Below, piece by piece: positions 33,399-42,829 of a stretch of DNA of 64,000 bases. Position 1 is the first letter of the stretch. Each line of letters begins with the position of its first letter. Source of the stretch: Pseudomonas alcaligenes. GTDB lineage: Bacteria > Pseudomonadota > Gammaproteobacteria > Pseudomonadales > Pseudomonadaceae. Position numbers and translations under genes: made by a program. The DNA is taken from assembly GCF_014490745.1 (NCBI RefSeq), contig NZ_LZEU01000001.1, positions 3,313,501 through 3,377,500 of the forward strand, in the 5' to 3' direction. The notes under the pieces were generated by a model. The model saw only the letters and a list, made by a program, of their open reading frames with translations. It had not been told where the DNA came from and did no database searches.

Positions 33399-34142
33399 TC
33401 AGTGCCCCAGCCACTCCTTCTGCAACCGCGCAAAACTGCCATCGCCCTTCATCCGCTCCAGCTCGGCCTGCCAGCGCGCCACCAGGTCATCCGGCAGCGC
33501 CCTGGAAAAGCTCAGGTAGCTGATCGCCGGCGCCGCCCGCAGCACGCGCTCCACCGCCCGCTCATCGACCTGGGCGCGCACCAGCAGATCCGCCACCTGC
33601 ACCTCGTCGATCGCCAGCAGCGGCTGGCGCCCGGCCAGCAGCATGAGCATGGCGGTCAGCGAGGTTTCCGCGGCGACCAGGTTGGTGAAGCCCTCGCCCT
33701 TGAGGTAGGTGTAGGAATAGAAAGTGCGCGGGATCAGGATGCCCGATGCCTGCTTGGCCTCGTCCAGGCTGGCCAGGCGAATGCCCGAACCGGCACGGGC
33801 ATAGAAGCTGGTACGCGATTCCAGCAACGGCCCGACCCACTTGAACAGGTTCTCGCGCTCGGCGGTGCGTTTGGGGCAGACCAGCACCACGTTCGGCGCA
33901 CTCAGACCGATCTGGTAGGCCCGCGTCCAGGGCATGACTTCGATGGGAGTGCGTTCGCCCAGGCGCTGCTGGATGGCCTTGACCACCTCGACGCAGAAGC
34001 CGGTCACCTGGCCATCGCGGGTGAATGCCAGGGGCGGTACTTCGGTGGTGAGGATGCGCAGTTCGCCGGCCTGCACGGTCAAGACGCAAGCCCATGCCAG
34101 CAGCACCATGCTCCCCACCCGACGCAGCCATGCAGCAGACAT
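33399..34142 (-). CDS. Solitary periplasmic solute-binding protein (SBP_bac_3 type)
   Basis: A 247-residue protein with a signal peptide (MVLLAWACVLTVQA region). The binding fold shows ILTTEVPPLAFTRDGQVTGFCVEVVKAIQQRLG, the classic start of this family, and the later RAYQIGLSAPNVVLVCPKRTAERE. It probably binds an amino acid or similar polar ligand. No permease gene is adjacent. It is the downstream member of a pair with the similar gene at 34276, on the same strand, 133 bases apart. Its stop is 5 bases from the convergent methyltransferase stop. Confidence 0.8.
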   Translation of the reverse strand: MSAAWLRRVGSMVLLAWACVLTVQAGELRILTTEVPPLAFTRDGQVTGFCVEVVKAIQQRLGERTPIEVMPWTRAYQIGLSAPNVVLVCPKRTAERENLFKWVGPLLESRTSFYARAGSGIRLASLDEAKQASGILIPRTFYSYTYLKGEGFTNLVAAETSLTAMLMLLAGRQPLLAIDEVQVADLLVRAQVDERAVERVLRAAPAISYLSFSRALPDDLVARWQAELERMKGDGSFARLQKEWLGH

Positions 34143-34275
34143 TCGACCTACTCCTGCCAACCCGAAAGGCAGGTATAAGCCGGCCACGGGGCAAGCGCCA
34201 GTCGCCGCCCCAGAGCTGATCAAACGGCCAGTTTGTGACAGACCCGCCTATGCCGTGCGCCTGCCTCCAGCAGAC

Positions 34276-35085
34276 TCACTGCCCCAGGTAGCTGTGCCGG
34301 ATCCGTGCGTAGCTGCCATCGCCCACCAGTTGCCGCAGGGCATCGGCGTAGTGGCGGACGAACGCCTCGCTGGTGGTTTCCTTGCTGAAGGCCACCTCGG
34401 CCGCCTCGCTGGATACCACCACGGCCGTCGGTCTGATCCGCTCGCTCAGCCCCAGCTGCTTCAGCTCGTAGGCGCCGCTGCTCTCGTCGGCGATCAGGCC
34501 GTCGATACGGTGTTTGTCGATCATTAGCCAGAGGTTGTGGCGGCTGGCGTTGAACGATACCCGCGCGGCGAAGGCCGGCTGGCTCATCAGCTGCTGATAG
34601 TCGTCGCCGTAGGACACGTTGGTCTGCGCACCGAGGCGGAACGGCGTGTCCTTGAGCTCCTGCAGGTGCCTGACCGGCCAGCGGACCAGAGCGTCCTGGC
34701 GCATGAACAGGATATTGCGCGAGGAGCTCAGCACCTTGCCGGAAAAGTAGGCATAGACCTCGCGCTCGGGCTTGCGGAAGGCGCCGGGCAGCACATCCAG
34801 GCGGCCGTTCTCCAGCTCCTTGAGCGCCCGCGCCCACGGCAGCTTGACCAGCCGCGCCTGACAGCCCAGGCGGGCCAGGGCAGCCCGGTTGATATCGACA
34901 TAAATGCCGCCTATTTCGCCATTGGGTAGCTGCATGCTGAAGGGCGGATCGTCGTCCCAGCGCAGGGTCTTCTCGCAGGCCGGGGCAGCGAGCGGCAGGA
35001 GTACCAGGAGGAGGAACAAGGCTGTCGAGCGCGCGCGCTGCTGCAGGGGGGAGAAACGTGCGACAGCTCTATTCAAGATCAGCAC
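34276..35085 (-). CDS. Solitary periplasmic solute-binding protein (SBP_bac_3 type)
   Basis: A 269-residue protein with an export signal (STALFLLLVLLPLAAPA). The mature start TLRWDDDPPFSMQLPNGEIGGIYVDINRAALARLG, and then LENGRLDVLPGAFRKPERE, are characteristic of the amino-acid-binding family. The C-terminus ends in DGSYARIRHSYLGQ, a family feature also seen in the neighbouring gene. No permease is near. The ligand is unknown. It and the gene at 33399 may be ancient duplicates. Confidence 0.8.
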   Translation of the reverse strand: MLILNRAVARFSPLQQRARSTALFLLLVLLPLAAPACEKTLRWDDDPPFSMQLPNGEIGGIYVDINRAALARLGCQARLVKLPWARALKELENGRLDVLPGAFRKPEREVYAYFSGKVLSSSRNILFMRQDALVRWPVRHLQELKDTPFRLGAQTNVSYGDDYQQLMSQPAFAARVSFNASRHNLWLMIDKHRIDGLIADESSGAYELKQLGLSERIRPTAVVVSSEAAEVAFSKETTSEAFVRHYADALRQLVGDGSYARIRHSYLGQ

Positions 35086-35278
35086 TCACTGCAGGGTCGG
35101 CTGGTTTTGCCCGAGTCTAGAGAAAGTGGCCGATGCCCGGCTAGATATTCTGCTCAGGCCTGCCCTCCAGGGGTCGGCCGCCGCTCTACCCAGCCCCGTC
35201 GCGACTGGCCCCGGAGCGCACGATTCCTTACTATCCGCTCCCTGCACGCCCTGCCCCGCCTCCCGTTTCAGGTAGCCC

Positions 35279-36721
35279 ATGAAAATCGCCCAGCTGCGCG
35301 CCGACATCCTGGCCGGCCTCACCTCGTCCTTCGCCCTGGTACCGGAGTGCATCGCCTTCGCCCTGGTGGCTCAGCTCAACCCGCTGATGGGCCTGTATGG
35401 CGCTTTCATCATCTGCACCCTCACCGCCCTGTTCGGCGGGCGCCCGGGGATGATCTCCGGCGCGGCCGGCTCGATGGCCGTGGTGATCGTCGCCCTGGTG
35501 GTGCAGCACGGCGTGCAGTACCTGCTGGCCACCGTGCTGCTCGGCGGCTTGCTGATGGTGGCGTTCGGTCTGCTGCGCCTGGGCAAGCTGGTGCGCATGG
35601 TGCCGCATCCGGTGATGCTCGGCTTCGTCAACGGCCTGGCCATCGTCATCGCCCTGTCGCAGCTGGAACACTTCAAGCTGGGCGAAGCCTGGCTCTCCGG
35701 CGCAGCGCTGTACTGGATGCTCGGCCTGGTAGCGCTGACCATGGCCATCGTCTACCTGCTGCCGAAGCTGACCCGCGCGGTGCCGCCGGCGCTGGTGGCG
35801 ATTCTCGGCGTCGGCCTGCTGGTGCAGCTGCTCGGTCTGCCCACCCGCACCCTGGGTGACATGGCGCATATCGCCGGCGGCCTGCCAAGCCTGGCCCTGC
35901 CGGACATCCCGTGGAACCTGCAGACCCTGCGCATCATCGCGCCCTACGCCACCCTGATGGCCCTGGTCGGCCTGCTGGAAACCCTGCTCACCCTCAACCT
36001 CACCGACGAGATCACCCAGAGCCGTGGCCACACCAACCGCGAGTGCGTGGCCCTGGGCGCGGCCAATATCGCCTCCGGCCTGTGCGGCGGCATGGGCGGC
36101 TGCGCGATGATCGGCCAGACCGTGATCAACCTCAGCTCCGGTGGCCGTGGCCGCCTGTCCGGGGTGGTCAGCGGGGTGATGATCCTGCTGTTCGTGCTGT
36201 TCCTCTCGCCGCTGATCGAGCGCATCCCGCTGGCCGCGCTGGTCGGGGTGATGTTCGTGGTATCGCAGCGGACCTTCGCCTGGGGCTCGCTGCGCGTGCT
36301 GGGCAAGGTGCCGAGCAACGACGTACTGGTGATCGGTGCCGTGACCATCATCACCGTGTTCACCGACCTGGCCACCGCCGTGCTCTGCGGCATCGTCATC
36401 GCCGCGCTGAACTTCGCCTGGCAGCATGCCCGCGAGCTGTATGTCGACAGCGACCCGCAGGCCGACGGCGGCAAGCTCTACCGCGCCCATGGCACGCTGT
36501 TCTTCGCCAGCACCACGCCCTTTCTCAACCTGTTCGACGTGGCCAGCGACCCCGCGCAGGTGACCCTGGACTGCCGCCACCTGAGCTTCGTCGATTACTC
36601 GGCCATCGCCGCCCTGCGCACCCTGCGCGAGCGCTACGAACGCGCCGGCAAGCACCTGCGCGTGGTGCACCTGTCCGAGCGCTGCAAGCAGCTACTCAAG
36701 CGCGCTGGCATCCCGCACTGA
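35279..36721 (+). CDS. SulP-family anion transporter with STAS domain
   Basis: A 480-residue inner-membrane protein with about 10-12 hydrophobic helices in residues 1-390. Conserved features are the N-terminal LTSSFALVPECIAFALVA, the GLLETLLTLNLTDEIT segment and RECVALGAANIASGLCGGMGG, typical of SulP sulfate/bicarbonate/dicarboxylate carriers. The C-terminal STAS domain (about 400-480) contains VTLDCRHLSFVDYSAIAALRTL, the anti-sigma-antagonist-like fold. The transported anion cannot be told from sequence. It is convergent with the LysR gene, 3 bases away. Confidence 0.9.
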   Translation: MKIAQLRADILAGLTSSFALVPECIAFALVAQLNPLMGLYGAFIICTLTALFGGRPGMISGAAGSMAVVIVALVVQHGVQYLLATVLLGGLLMVAFGLLRLGKLVRMVPHPVMLGFVNGLAIVIALSQLEHFKLGEAWLSGAALYWMLGLVALTMAIVYLLPKLTRAVPPALVAILGVGLLVQLLGLPTRTLGDMAHIAGGLPSLALPDIPWNLQTLRIIAPYATLMALVGLLETLLTLNLTDEITQSRGHTNRECVALGAANIASGLCGGMGGCAMIGQTVINLSSGGRGRLSGVVSGVMILLFVLFLSPLIERIPLAALVGVMFVVSQRTFAWGSLRVLGKVPSNDVLVIGAVTIITVFTDLATAVLCGIVIAALNFAWQHARELYVDSDPQADGGKLYRAHGTLFFASTTPFLNLFDVASDPAQVTLDCRHLSFVDYSAIAALRTLRERYERAGKHLRVVHLSERCKQLLKRAGIPH

Positions 36722-36724
36722 GGT

Positions 36725-37627
36725 TCAGGGCGCCCAGTGCGCCTTGAGGTACTCGATGAACACCTTGACCTTGCGTGTGTTGCGCCGGTGCGGCAGGTAC
36801 AGCAGGTGGATCCACGGGCCGAAGGCGCTCGGTTCGCGCCAGTATCCGGGCATCACTTCCACCAGCTCGCCGCGTGCCAGGTAGGGCGCGGCGCTCCACT
36901 GCGGGATGAACTGCAGGCCCTGGCCGGCGAGCAGGCAGGCCAGCAGGAAGTCGTAGTTGTCGCTGGCCAGGCGCGGCACCGGCTGGGCCAGGCGGATACG
37001 TTGCTCGCCCTGCTGCACCCACCAGAAGTGCCGGTTGAGCAGCGGATGGCGGAAGATCAGCCAGTCATGCCGCAGGTAGTTGTCCAGGGTCACCTCGCTG
37101 CCCTTGCGCGCCAGATAGGCCGGGCTGGCGCACAACTGCAGGTGGTTCTCCACCAGCGGCTGGGCGATCACTCCGGGCAGGTCGGTAGGGCCGTCGCGCA
37201 GGGCCAGGTCGTAGCCGCCGTCGACCAGGTCGACATAGGTGTCGCTCAGCTCCACTTCCAGATGCACCTGCGGATGGTCGCTGAGAAAACGACAGCACAC
37301 CTGTGACAGGAACGCCGGGGCGAAGGACGGTGGCGCGGTGATGCGCAGGCTGCCGCGCAGCTCGTGCTGCAGCTGCTCCACCCCCTCGCCGGCCAGCTGC
37401 AGCTGCATCAGCGCCTGGCGCGCGCCATCCAGGTAGATGTGCCCGGCCTCGGTCAGCGCCATGCGCCGCGTGGTGCGTTCGAACAGGCGGGTACCCAGCT
37501 CCGCCTCCAGCTGCGCCACCGCCTTGGTCAGGGCCGACGGGGTCTTGCCCAGCTGCTCGGCAGCGCGGCTGAAATTGCCCTGCTCGGCGGTGGCGACAAA
37601 CATGGTCAGCGCGCTCAGCTTGTCCAT
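36725..37627 (-). CDS. LysR-family regulator, probably of the amidohydrolase cluster
   Basis: A 300-residue LysR protein of the CrgA-like subgroup. The HTH is LSALTMFVATAEQGNFSRAAEQLGKTPSALTKAVAQLEAELGTRLF, here given as family pattern; the next RMALTEAGHIYLD is also typical. The effector-binding domain follows (about 90-300). It is divergent from the exported amidohydrolase gene, with a 104-base shared promoter region holding a GCACA-N5-TGTGC dyad. Regulation of that cluster is the natural inference. Confidence 0.87.
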   Translation of the reverse strand: MDKLSALTMFVATAEQGNFSRAAEQLGKTPSALTKAVAQLEAELGTRLFERTTRRMALTEAGHIYLDGARQALMQLQLAGEGVEQLQHELRGSLRITAPPSFAPAFLSQVCCRFLSDHPQVHLEVELSDTYVDLVDGGYDLALRDGPTDLPGVIAQPLVENHLQLCASPAYLARKGSEVTLDNYLRHDWLIFRHPLLNRHFWWVQQGEQRIRLAQPVPRLASDNYDFLLACLLAGQGLQFIPQWSAAPYLARGELVEVMPGYWREPSAFGPWIHLLYLPHRRNTRKVKVFIEYLKAHWAP

Positions 37628-37644
37628 TTATCTATTCCTGCTAG

Positions 37645-37659
37645 GCACAGAAGTTGTGC
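37645..37659. promoter_or_regulatory. Candidate LysR-type operator
   Basis: GCACA-GAAGT-TGTGC is a perfect 5-bp dyad with a 5-base spacer in the 104-base region between the divergent LysR and amidohydrolase genes. LysR sites are short interrupted dyads, usually with a T-N11-A core. This one is a candidate only. Confidence 0.4.
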
Positions 37660-37731
37660 AGAGAGTGGCATTTTTCCGCTGGCTCGTACTGGTTAGCCTG
37701 CCCGCAGACTAACAAAAAACAGGGCCACCCC

Positions 37732-39453
37732 ATGAAACCGCTGTTCCCTCTGCTGCTCGCCAGCGCAATAGCCTGTGCCTCGATGGAAACGATGGCCGCC
37801 ACCGATCTTATCCTGCACAACGCCAAGATCTACACCGCCGAGCCGGGCCAGGCGCTGCAACAGGCCATCGCCGTGGAGAACGGCAAGGTGCTCGCCGTCG
37901 GCTCCGATGCGCAAATCCTCGCGCTCAAACAGCCCGCCACCCGGCTCATCGACCTCGGCGGCAAGGTGCTGATGCCCGGTTTCATCGACTCCCACACCCA
38001 CCTGGTCAAGGGCGGCCTGCAGATGCACCAGGCCAACCTGAACAACCAGGACATGCCGCTCGACGAGCTGGAACGCCAGCTGCGTCAGTGGCGCGACGAC
38101 GGCACGGCACGCCGCGGCGAGTTCCTTAGCGTCGGCGGCGTGCCGACCAGCTACTGGGATCGCATCGGCGAACTGGAGCAGCGCTTCAACCATGGCGAAT
38201 GGGCCACTACGCCGATCCTCCTGGCCGGCGGCGACTATCACACCGGCTGGGCCAACCGCGCCCTGCTGGCCAGGGCCGGCGTCGATGCAGCCAAGGTCAA
38301 GGCACTGCAAGGCGAAGAGCGGGCCACCATCGGCCACCACGACAACGGCGAGCCCAACGGTTTCCTGGTCGATGCCGGGCTCTACCCGGTGCAGGCCCTG
38401 CTGCCGCTGGCCAGCGACGCCGAGCTGCTGGTCGCCCTGGAGGATGCCCAGCAGCACTACCACAGCCTGGGCATCACTGCCTGGATGGAGCCGCTGGCCA
38501 ACGAGAACCCCGGTGGCGATATCCACAACGACTCGCTCGGCGTGCTACCGGCCTACAAGGCACTGGCCGCCAAGGGCGGTCTGAACGCCCACGTCGCCGC
38601 CCTGCTGATGGCCGACTCCAAGGCCACCCCGACCGACCTCGACCAGTTGGACCAGGTGCGCCAGCAATTCCAGGGCATCGCCAACCTCAGCCTGCCGGGC
38701 ATCAAGGTGTTCGCCGATGGCGTGGCCGAGCACCCGGCGCAGAGCGCGGCGATGCTCGAGCCGTACAGCAACTCGGGCAAGAACGGCGAGCTGCTGTTCG
38801 ACCCGCAGGGCTTCGCCCGCCTGGTCGATGCCGCCGATGCCCGTGGCTGGCTGGTGCATGTGCATGCCATCGGCGACCGCGCGGTGCATGAGTCGCTCAA
38901 TGCCGTGGCCTACGCTCGCAAGCAGCGCCACAGTGGCATCCACCACTCCATCACCCACCTGCAGATGGTCACCCCGGGCGACTTCGCCCGCTTCCAGGCG
39001 CTCGACGTGATCGCCGCGATGCAGCTGGACTGGGCCGCTGCCGACGAGATGAGCGTCGACCTGGTCAAGCCCTACGTCACCGCCCAGGCCTACCAGTACA
39101 TGTACCCGGCGCATTCGCTGCTGAGCAACGGCGCCACCATCGCCGGCGCCAGCGACTGGCCGATCACCACTGCCGATCCGTGGAAGGCCATCTACCAGGC
39201 GCTGACCCGCAAGGGGCCGCAAGGCGTGCTGGCACCGGCCGAGGCCGTCGACCGCCAGACCATGTTCCAGGCCTACACCCTGAATGCCGCCCGCGCCCTG
39301 CAGCTGGATCGGCAGATCGGCTCGCTCAAGCCGGGCAAGCAGGCCGACCTGATCGTGCTCGACCGCGACGTGTTCCAGGTATCCCCCGAGGCGCTGGGCG
39401 ATACCCAGGTGCTCAAGACCTACTTCGCCGGCCGCGAAGTCTTCTCCCGTTAA
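37732..39453 (+). CDS. Exported amidohydrolase (YtcJ-like, amidohydrolase family 3)
   Basis: A 573-residue metal-dependent hydrolase with a signal peptide (MKPLFPLLLASAIACASMETMAA). Metal ligands appear in MPGFIDSHTHLVKG (H-x-H), then VHVHAIGDRAVHESL, HHSITHLQMV and ASDWPITTADP (Asp). The length matches the YtcJ group, whose substrates are mostly unknown amides or imides. It is the first of four same-strand genes with a C45 hydrolase, an MFS transporter and a TorF-like porin, which suggests uptake and degradation of an amide-type compound. A related gene lies at 61523. Confidence 0.85.
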   Translation: MKPLFPLLLASAIACASMETMAATDLILHNAKIYTAEPGQALQQAIAVENGKVLAVGSDAQILALKQPATRLIDLGGKVLMPGFIDSHTHLVKGGLQMHQANLNNQDMPLDELERQLRQWRDDGTARRGEFLSVGGVPTSYWDRIGELEQRFNHGEWATTPILLAGGDYHTGWANRALLARAGVDAAKVKALQGEERATIGHHDNGEPNGFLVDAGLYPVQALLPLASDAELLVALEDAQQHYHSLGITAWMEPLANENPGGDIHNDSLGVLPAYKALAAKGGLNAHVAALLMADSKATPTDLDQLDQVRQQFQGIANLSLPGIKVFADGVAEHPAQSAAMLEPYSNSGKNGELLFDPQGFARLVDAADARGWLVHVHAIGDRAVHESLNAVAYARKQRHSGIHHSITHLQMVTPGDFARFQALDVIAAMQLDWAAADEMSVDLVKPYVTAQAYQYMYPAHSLLSNGATIAGASDWPITTADPWKAIYQALTRKGPQGVLAPAEAVDRQTMFQAYTLNAARALQLDRQIGSLKPGKQADLIVLDRDVFQVSPEALGDTQVLKTYFAGREVFSR

Positions 39454-39529
39454 CCCCTCGGCCGCGCCCGCTGCGTCAGCCGAGGCAGCGTGGCGCAGGC
39501 CTGCCCGTCCCCTGCAGTAGGTAATTCCC

Positions 39530-40606
39530 GTGAAACTTCATACCTTCGTCACCGACACCCAGAACCCGCAACAGCGCGGCCGCCAGATCGGTGAACGCTG
39601 GGCGCCGCAGATCCAGCAGACCTGCGCGCTCTACCTCGACTTCTTCAACCAGGTGGATATCGACCCGCAACGGGTACGCAGCATCGGCGAGGCCAGCCTG
39701 GAGTCGCTGCGGGCCTGGAGCCTCAACCTGACCGAGGAGCTGGTGGCCACCGCCGCGGGTGCCGGCCTGCCGCTGTGGCAACTGGCGGCGCTGAATGCGC
39801 GCACCGAGATCCTCGCCACCATGCCGGCCGACGCCGAAGGCGAGTGCTCCACCTGCGTGTTCGCCCCGGCCGGTGCCGAAGCACCGCGCACCATCCAGAC
39901 CTGGGACTGGCACGACAGCCTGGTGCCCAATGGCCTGCTGCTGCAGCTGACCGGCAGCAGCGGCCTCACCGCCAAGCTGTTCACCGAGTTCGGCATGCTC
40001 GGCAAGATCGGCGTGAACAGCGCCGGCCTCGGCCTGCACTTCAACATCCTGCACCACGCCAGCGACAACGCCAGTGCCGGGGTGCCGGTGCATGCCATCG
40101 CCCGCTACATTCTGGAAGAGGCGCGCAGCGTCGACGAGGCCATCGCCCTGGCGCGCTCGGCACGGGTCAGCGCCTCCACCGTACTCACCGTGTTCCACCG
40201 CGACGACAGCAGCCCGCGCGCCGCCAGCATCGAGCTGTCGCCCCAGGCCACCGCCCTGGTGCTGCCCAACGCCGAGGGCTGGATCACCCACACCAACCAC
40301 TTCCTGGCGCCCGAACTGGTGCCCGGCGAGCGCACCGCGGATGTGTCCACCACCTACCTGCGCCTGGCCCATGTCGATGCCCAGCGCAGCGCCATGCAGG
40401 ACGACAACCTCAGCGAACGGGCCCGCGCCATGTGCGGCGCGGCGGGCGAGCAGGCGCCGATCTGCTTCCACCCCGATCTGTCCCTGGCACCCAAGGAGCG
40501 CTGGGAAACCCTGCTGACCATCGGTATCGACACCGTCGCCGGCGACCTGCTGTACAGCGCCGGCAACCCGATGCAGCTGGCCGCACAAGGCAACCTGCGC
40601 TTCTGA
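39530..40606 (+). CDS. C45-family autoproteolytic acyltransferase/hydrolase
   Basis: A 358-residue Ntn-hydrolase of the isopenicillin N acyltransferase (C45) type. The segment LNARTEILA followed by EGECSTCVFAPAG gives a conserved Cys (Cys106) as the likely nucleophile exposed by self-cleavage. The RTIQTWDWHDS and KLFTEFGMLGKIGVNSAGLGL segments are typical. There is no signal peptide, so it should act in the cytoplasm on amides or acylated amines. It lies 76 bases after the amidohydrolase and 64 before the MFS gene. Confidence 0.82.
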   Translation: MKLHTFVTDTQNPQQRGRQIGERWAPQIQQTCALYLDFFNQVDIDPQRVRSIGEASLESLRAWSLNLTEELVATAAGAGLPLWQLAALNARTEILATMPADAEGECSTCVFAPAGAEAPRTIQTWDWHDSLVPNGLLLQLTGSSGLTAKLFTEFGMLGKIGVNSAGLGLHFNILHHASDNASAGVPVHAIARYILEEARSVDEAIALARSARVSASTVLTVFHRDDSSPRAASIELSPQATALVLPNAEGWITHTNHFLAPELVPGERTADVSTTYLRLAHVDAQRSAMQDDNLSERARAMCGAAGEQAPICFHPDLSLAPKERWETLLTIGIDTVAGDLLYSAGNPMQLAAQGNLRF

Positions 40607-40670
40607 CCCGCAACCCGCCGCCGGCCCGCCAGCCGGCGGCTCCACTCCAACAACAAGATGGGTACGTCAC

Positions 40671-41996
40671 ATGGCTAATCACGCAGTGCAGGCGGGCAAG
40701 CAGTCCGCCCTGCGCACCTTCTTCGTCTCCGGCATGGGCACCGCGCTGGAGTTCTACGACTTCGTCATCTACGGCGTCGCCGCCGCTCTGGTGTTTCCCC
40801 AGCTGTTCTTCCCCGAGCTGGACAAGCTCACCGCCACCCTGGTGGCCTTTGCCGCGTTCGGCGCCGGCTTCTTCGCCCGCCCGCTGGGCGGCATGGTGTT
40901 CGGCCACTTCGGCGACAAGGTCGGCCGGCAGAAAGCCCTGGTCATCACCCTGCTGCTGATGGGGCTGAGCACATTGCTGATCGGCTGCCTGCCGACCCAC
41001 GCCAGCATCGGTGCCGCTGCGCCCGTGCTGCTGGTATTGCTGCGCCTGGTGCAAGGCTTCGCTGCCGGCGGCGAATGGGGCGGCGCGGCGCTGTTCGGCA
41101 TCGAGTCGGCGCCACCGGGCAAACGCGGCCTGTGGGGTAGTTTCACCAGCATGGGCATCGGCATCGGCGGCATCCTCGGCTCGCTGGTGTTCGCCCTGGT
41201 CAGCCTGGCCTATGACGACAACCTGGCCGATTTCGCCTGGCGTATCCCCTTCTGGCTCGGCGGCGTACTGGTGCTGGTCGGCCTCTATGCGCGCCTGCAG
41301 AAGCCCGCCCAGGCGCCGCAGCAACCACGCGAGAAAGTGCGCCTGCCACTGCTCAGTGCACTGCGCTCGCGCCCGCGGGAAATGCTGCTGTGCACCGGCA
41401 TCGCCTTCGGCTACGTGACCATCGCCTACATCGGCAGCACCTTCTTCCTCGCCTACGCCACCGACATAGGTTACGGCAGTACCGAGGCCCTGCTGTTCGA
41501 TATCAGCCTGTCGGTGGCCATCGCCATCAGCGCCCCGCTGTTCGCCATGCTCTCCGACCACCTGGGCCGGCGCCCGGTGATGATCCTCGGCGCCAGCATC
41601 ATGGCCCTGGGCTTCTTCCTGTTCTTCCCGATGGTCGGCCTGCACAGCCTGTTCGCGTCCTTTGCCGCCTACATCATGATCGGTGCCTTTATGGGCGCGA
41701 CCCAGGGGCCGATCCCGGCCTTCCTCGCCGAGCAGTTCCCCCAGTCCATGCGCTACTCGGGGATGTCCGCCGCCTACCAGATCGGCGCGGCACTGGGTGG
41801 CGGCACCGCCTCCAGCGCGGCCACCGCCATCCTTATCCTCAGCGATCACAACCCCTTCGGCGTGGCCCTGTACGGCGCCCTGGCGCTGAGCATCGTCGCC
41901 CTCTGCTCCTGGCTGCTGCGCGAGACCGCGCACCTCGACCTGGCCGACATCGACGCCCAGACCTGGAGCGCCGAAGCCTGCCCGCAACAAGCCTGA
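40671..41996 (+). CDS. MFS transporter, metabolite:proton symporter (MHS) type
   Basis: A 441-residue membrane protein with 12 predicted helices. The N-terminus SGMGTALEFYDFVIYGVAAAL and the later FFARPLGGMVFGHFGDKVGRQKAL are the signature of the MHS family (ProP, KgtP, ShiA), which import metabolites with protons. A second DHLGRRPVMILG lies in the second half. The substrate is unknown. Given the neighbours, an amide or quaternary-amine compound is possible. It is followed 63 bases later by the TorF-like porin. Confidence 0.9.
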   Translation: MANHAVQAGKQSALRTFFVSGMGTALEFYDFVIYGVAAALVFPQLFFPELDKLTATLVAFAAFGAGFFARPLGGMVFGHFGDKVGRQKALVITLLLMGLSTLLIGCLPTHASIGAAAPVLLVLLRLVQGFAAGGEWGGAALFGIESAPPGKRGLWGSFTSMGIGIGGILGSLVFALVSLAYDDNLADFAWRIPFWLGGVLVLVGLYARLQKPAQAPQQPREKVRLPLLSALRSRPREMLLCTGIAFGYVTIAYIGSTFFLAYATDIGYGSTEALLFDISLSVAIAISAPLFAMLSDHLGRRPVMILGASIMALGFFLFFPMVGLHSLFASFAAYIMIGAFMGATQGPIPAFLAEQFPQSMRYSGMSAAYQIGAALGGGTASSAATAILILSDHNPFGVALYGALALSIVALCSWLLRETAHLDLADIDAQTWSAEACPQQA

Positions 41997-42059
41997 TCGG
42001 CTGCGTCTGCGCCGCACTCCGGTGCGGCGCCCCCTTACAACAACAAGAGAGACCCCACC

Positions 42060-42788
42060 ATGCACCGCCACCTTCCCCTCGCCCTGGCCGCCGGCCTGCT
42101 GGCGCCCGGCGCCCATGCCATCGAACTGACCGACAACCTCGGCCTGGAACTCAAGGCCGGCGTCTACAGCGACTACCGCACCCGCGGCATCTCGCAAACG
42201 CAGAACGACCCGGCCCTGCAGGGCTCGGCCACCCTGCTGCACGGCAGCGGCCTGTACGCCGGGGTCTGGAGTTCCAACGTCGACTTCGCCGCCCCCGTCG
42301 ATGGCACCCGCCAGGAGCTGGATTACTACGTCGGCTACTACTGGCAGATCAGCGACGCCATCGCCCTCGACACGTCCTTCATCAAGTACGTCTACCCCGG
42401 CCAGGGCGACCTCAACTACAGCGAGTACCACGCCGAACTCAGCGCCTACGGCGCCTTCCTCGGCGGCAACTACGCAGACGACCTGGCTGGCGAGCAAAGC
42501 TACCTGTACAGCTACCTCGGCTACCGCACCGAACTGCCCTGGGAAACCGGGCTGGAGCTGCGCTACGGCCTGGTCGACTACAAGGATCCGCTGTTCTACT
42601 CGACCAGCGGCGCCGACCGTGACAGCTACCACGAATGGCAGGCCAAGCTGAGCCGCTCGCTGTTCGACCTGGACTGGTCGCTGAGCTACGTCGACACCGA
42701 CCTCTCCGCAGCCGAGTGCGCCAGCTACAACGGCTTCGACGATGTCTGCTCGGCCACCCTGGTGGTTGGGGTAAGCAAGACTTTCTGA
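42060..42788 (+). CDS. TorF-family putative outer-membrane porin
   Basis: A 242-residue exported protein with a short signal peptide (LALAAGLLAPGAHA). The mature part begins with GLELKAGVYSDYRTRGISQTQNDPALQG, the TorF (conserved hypothetical, TIGR02001-type) pattern. It is rich in aromatic beta-strand repeats and ends in Phe (VVGVSKTF), as expected for an outer-membrane barrel. It is the last gene of the four-gene amidohydrolase cluster and may let the substrate enter. A terminator-like hairpin follows. Confidence 0.83.
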   Translation: MHRHLPLALAAGLLAPGAHAIELTDNLGLELKAGVYSDYRTRGISQTQNDPALQGSATLLHGSGLYAGVWSSNVDFAAPVDGTRQELDYYVGYYWQISDAIALDTSFIKYVYPGQGDLNYSEYHAELSAYGAFLGGNYADDLAGEQSYLYSYLGYRTELPWETGLELRYGLVDYKDPLFYSTSGADRDSYHEWQAKLSRSLFDLDWSLSYVDTDLSAAECASYNGFDDVCSATLVVGVSKTF

Positions 42789-42793
42789 GTTGC

Positions 42794-42829
42794 GGAGCGC
42801 AGCCACGGAAGGCAGCGCTCCCCCTTTCT
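42794..42829 (+). terminator. Probable terminator after the TorF-like gene
   Basis: GGAGCGC (42794-42800) and GCGCTCC (42815-42821) form a 7-bp stem with a 14-base loop, followed by CCCTTTCTT. The long loop and weak U-run lower confidence. Confidence 0.5.
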
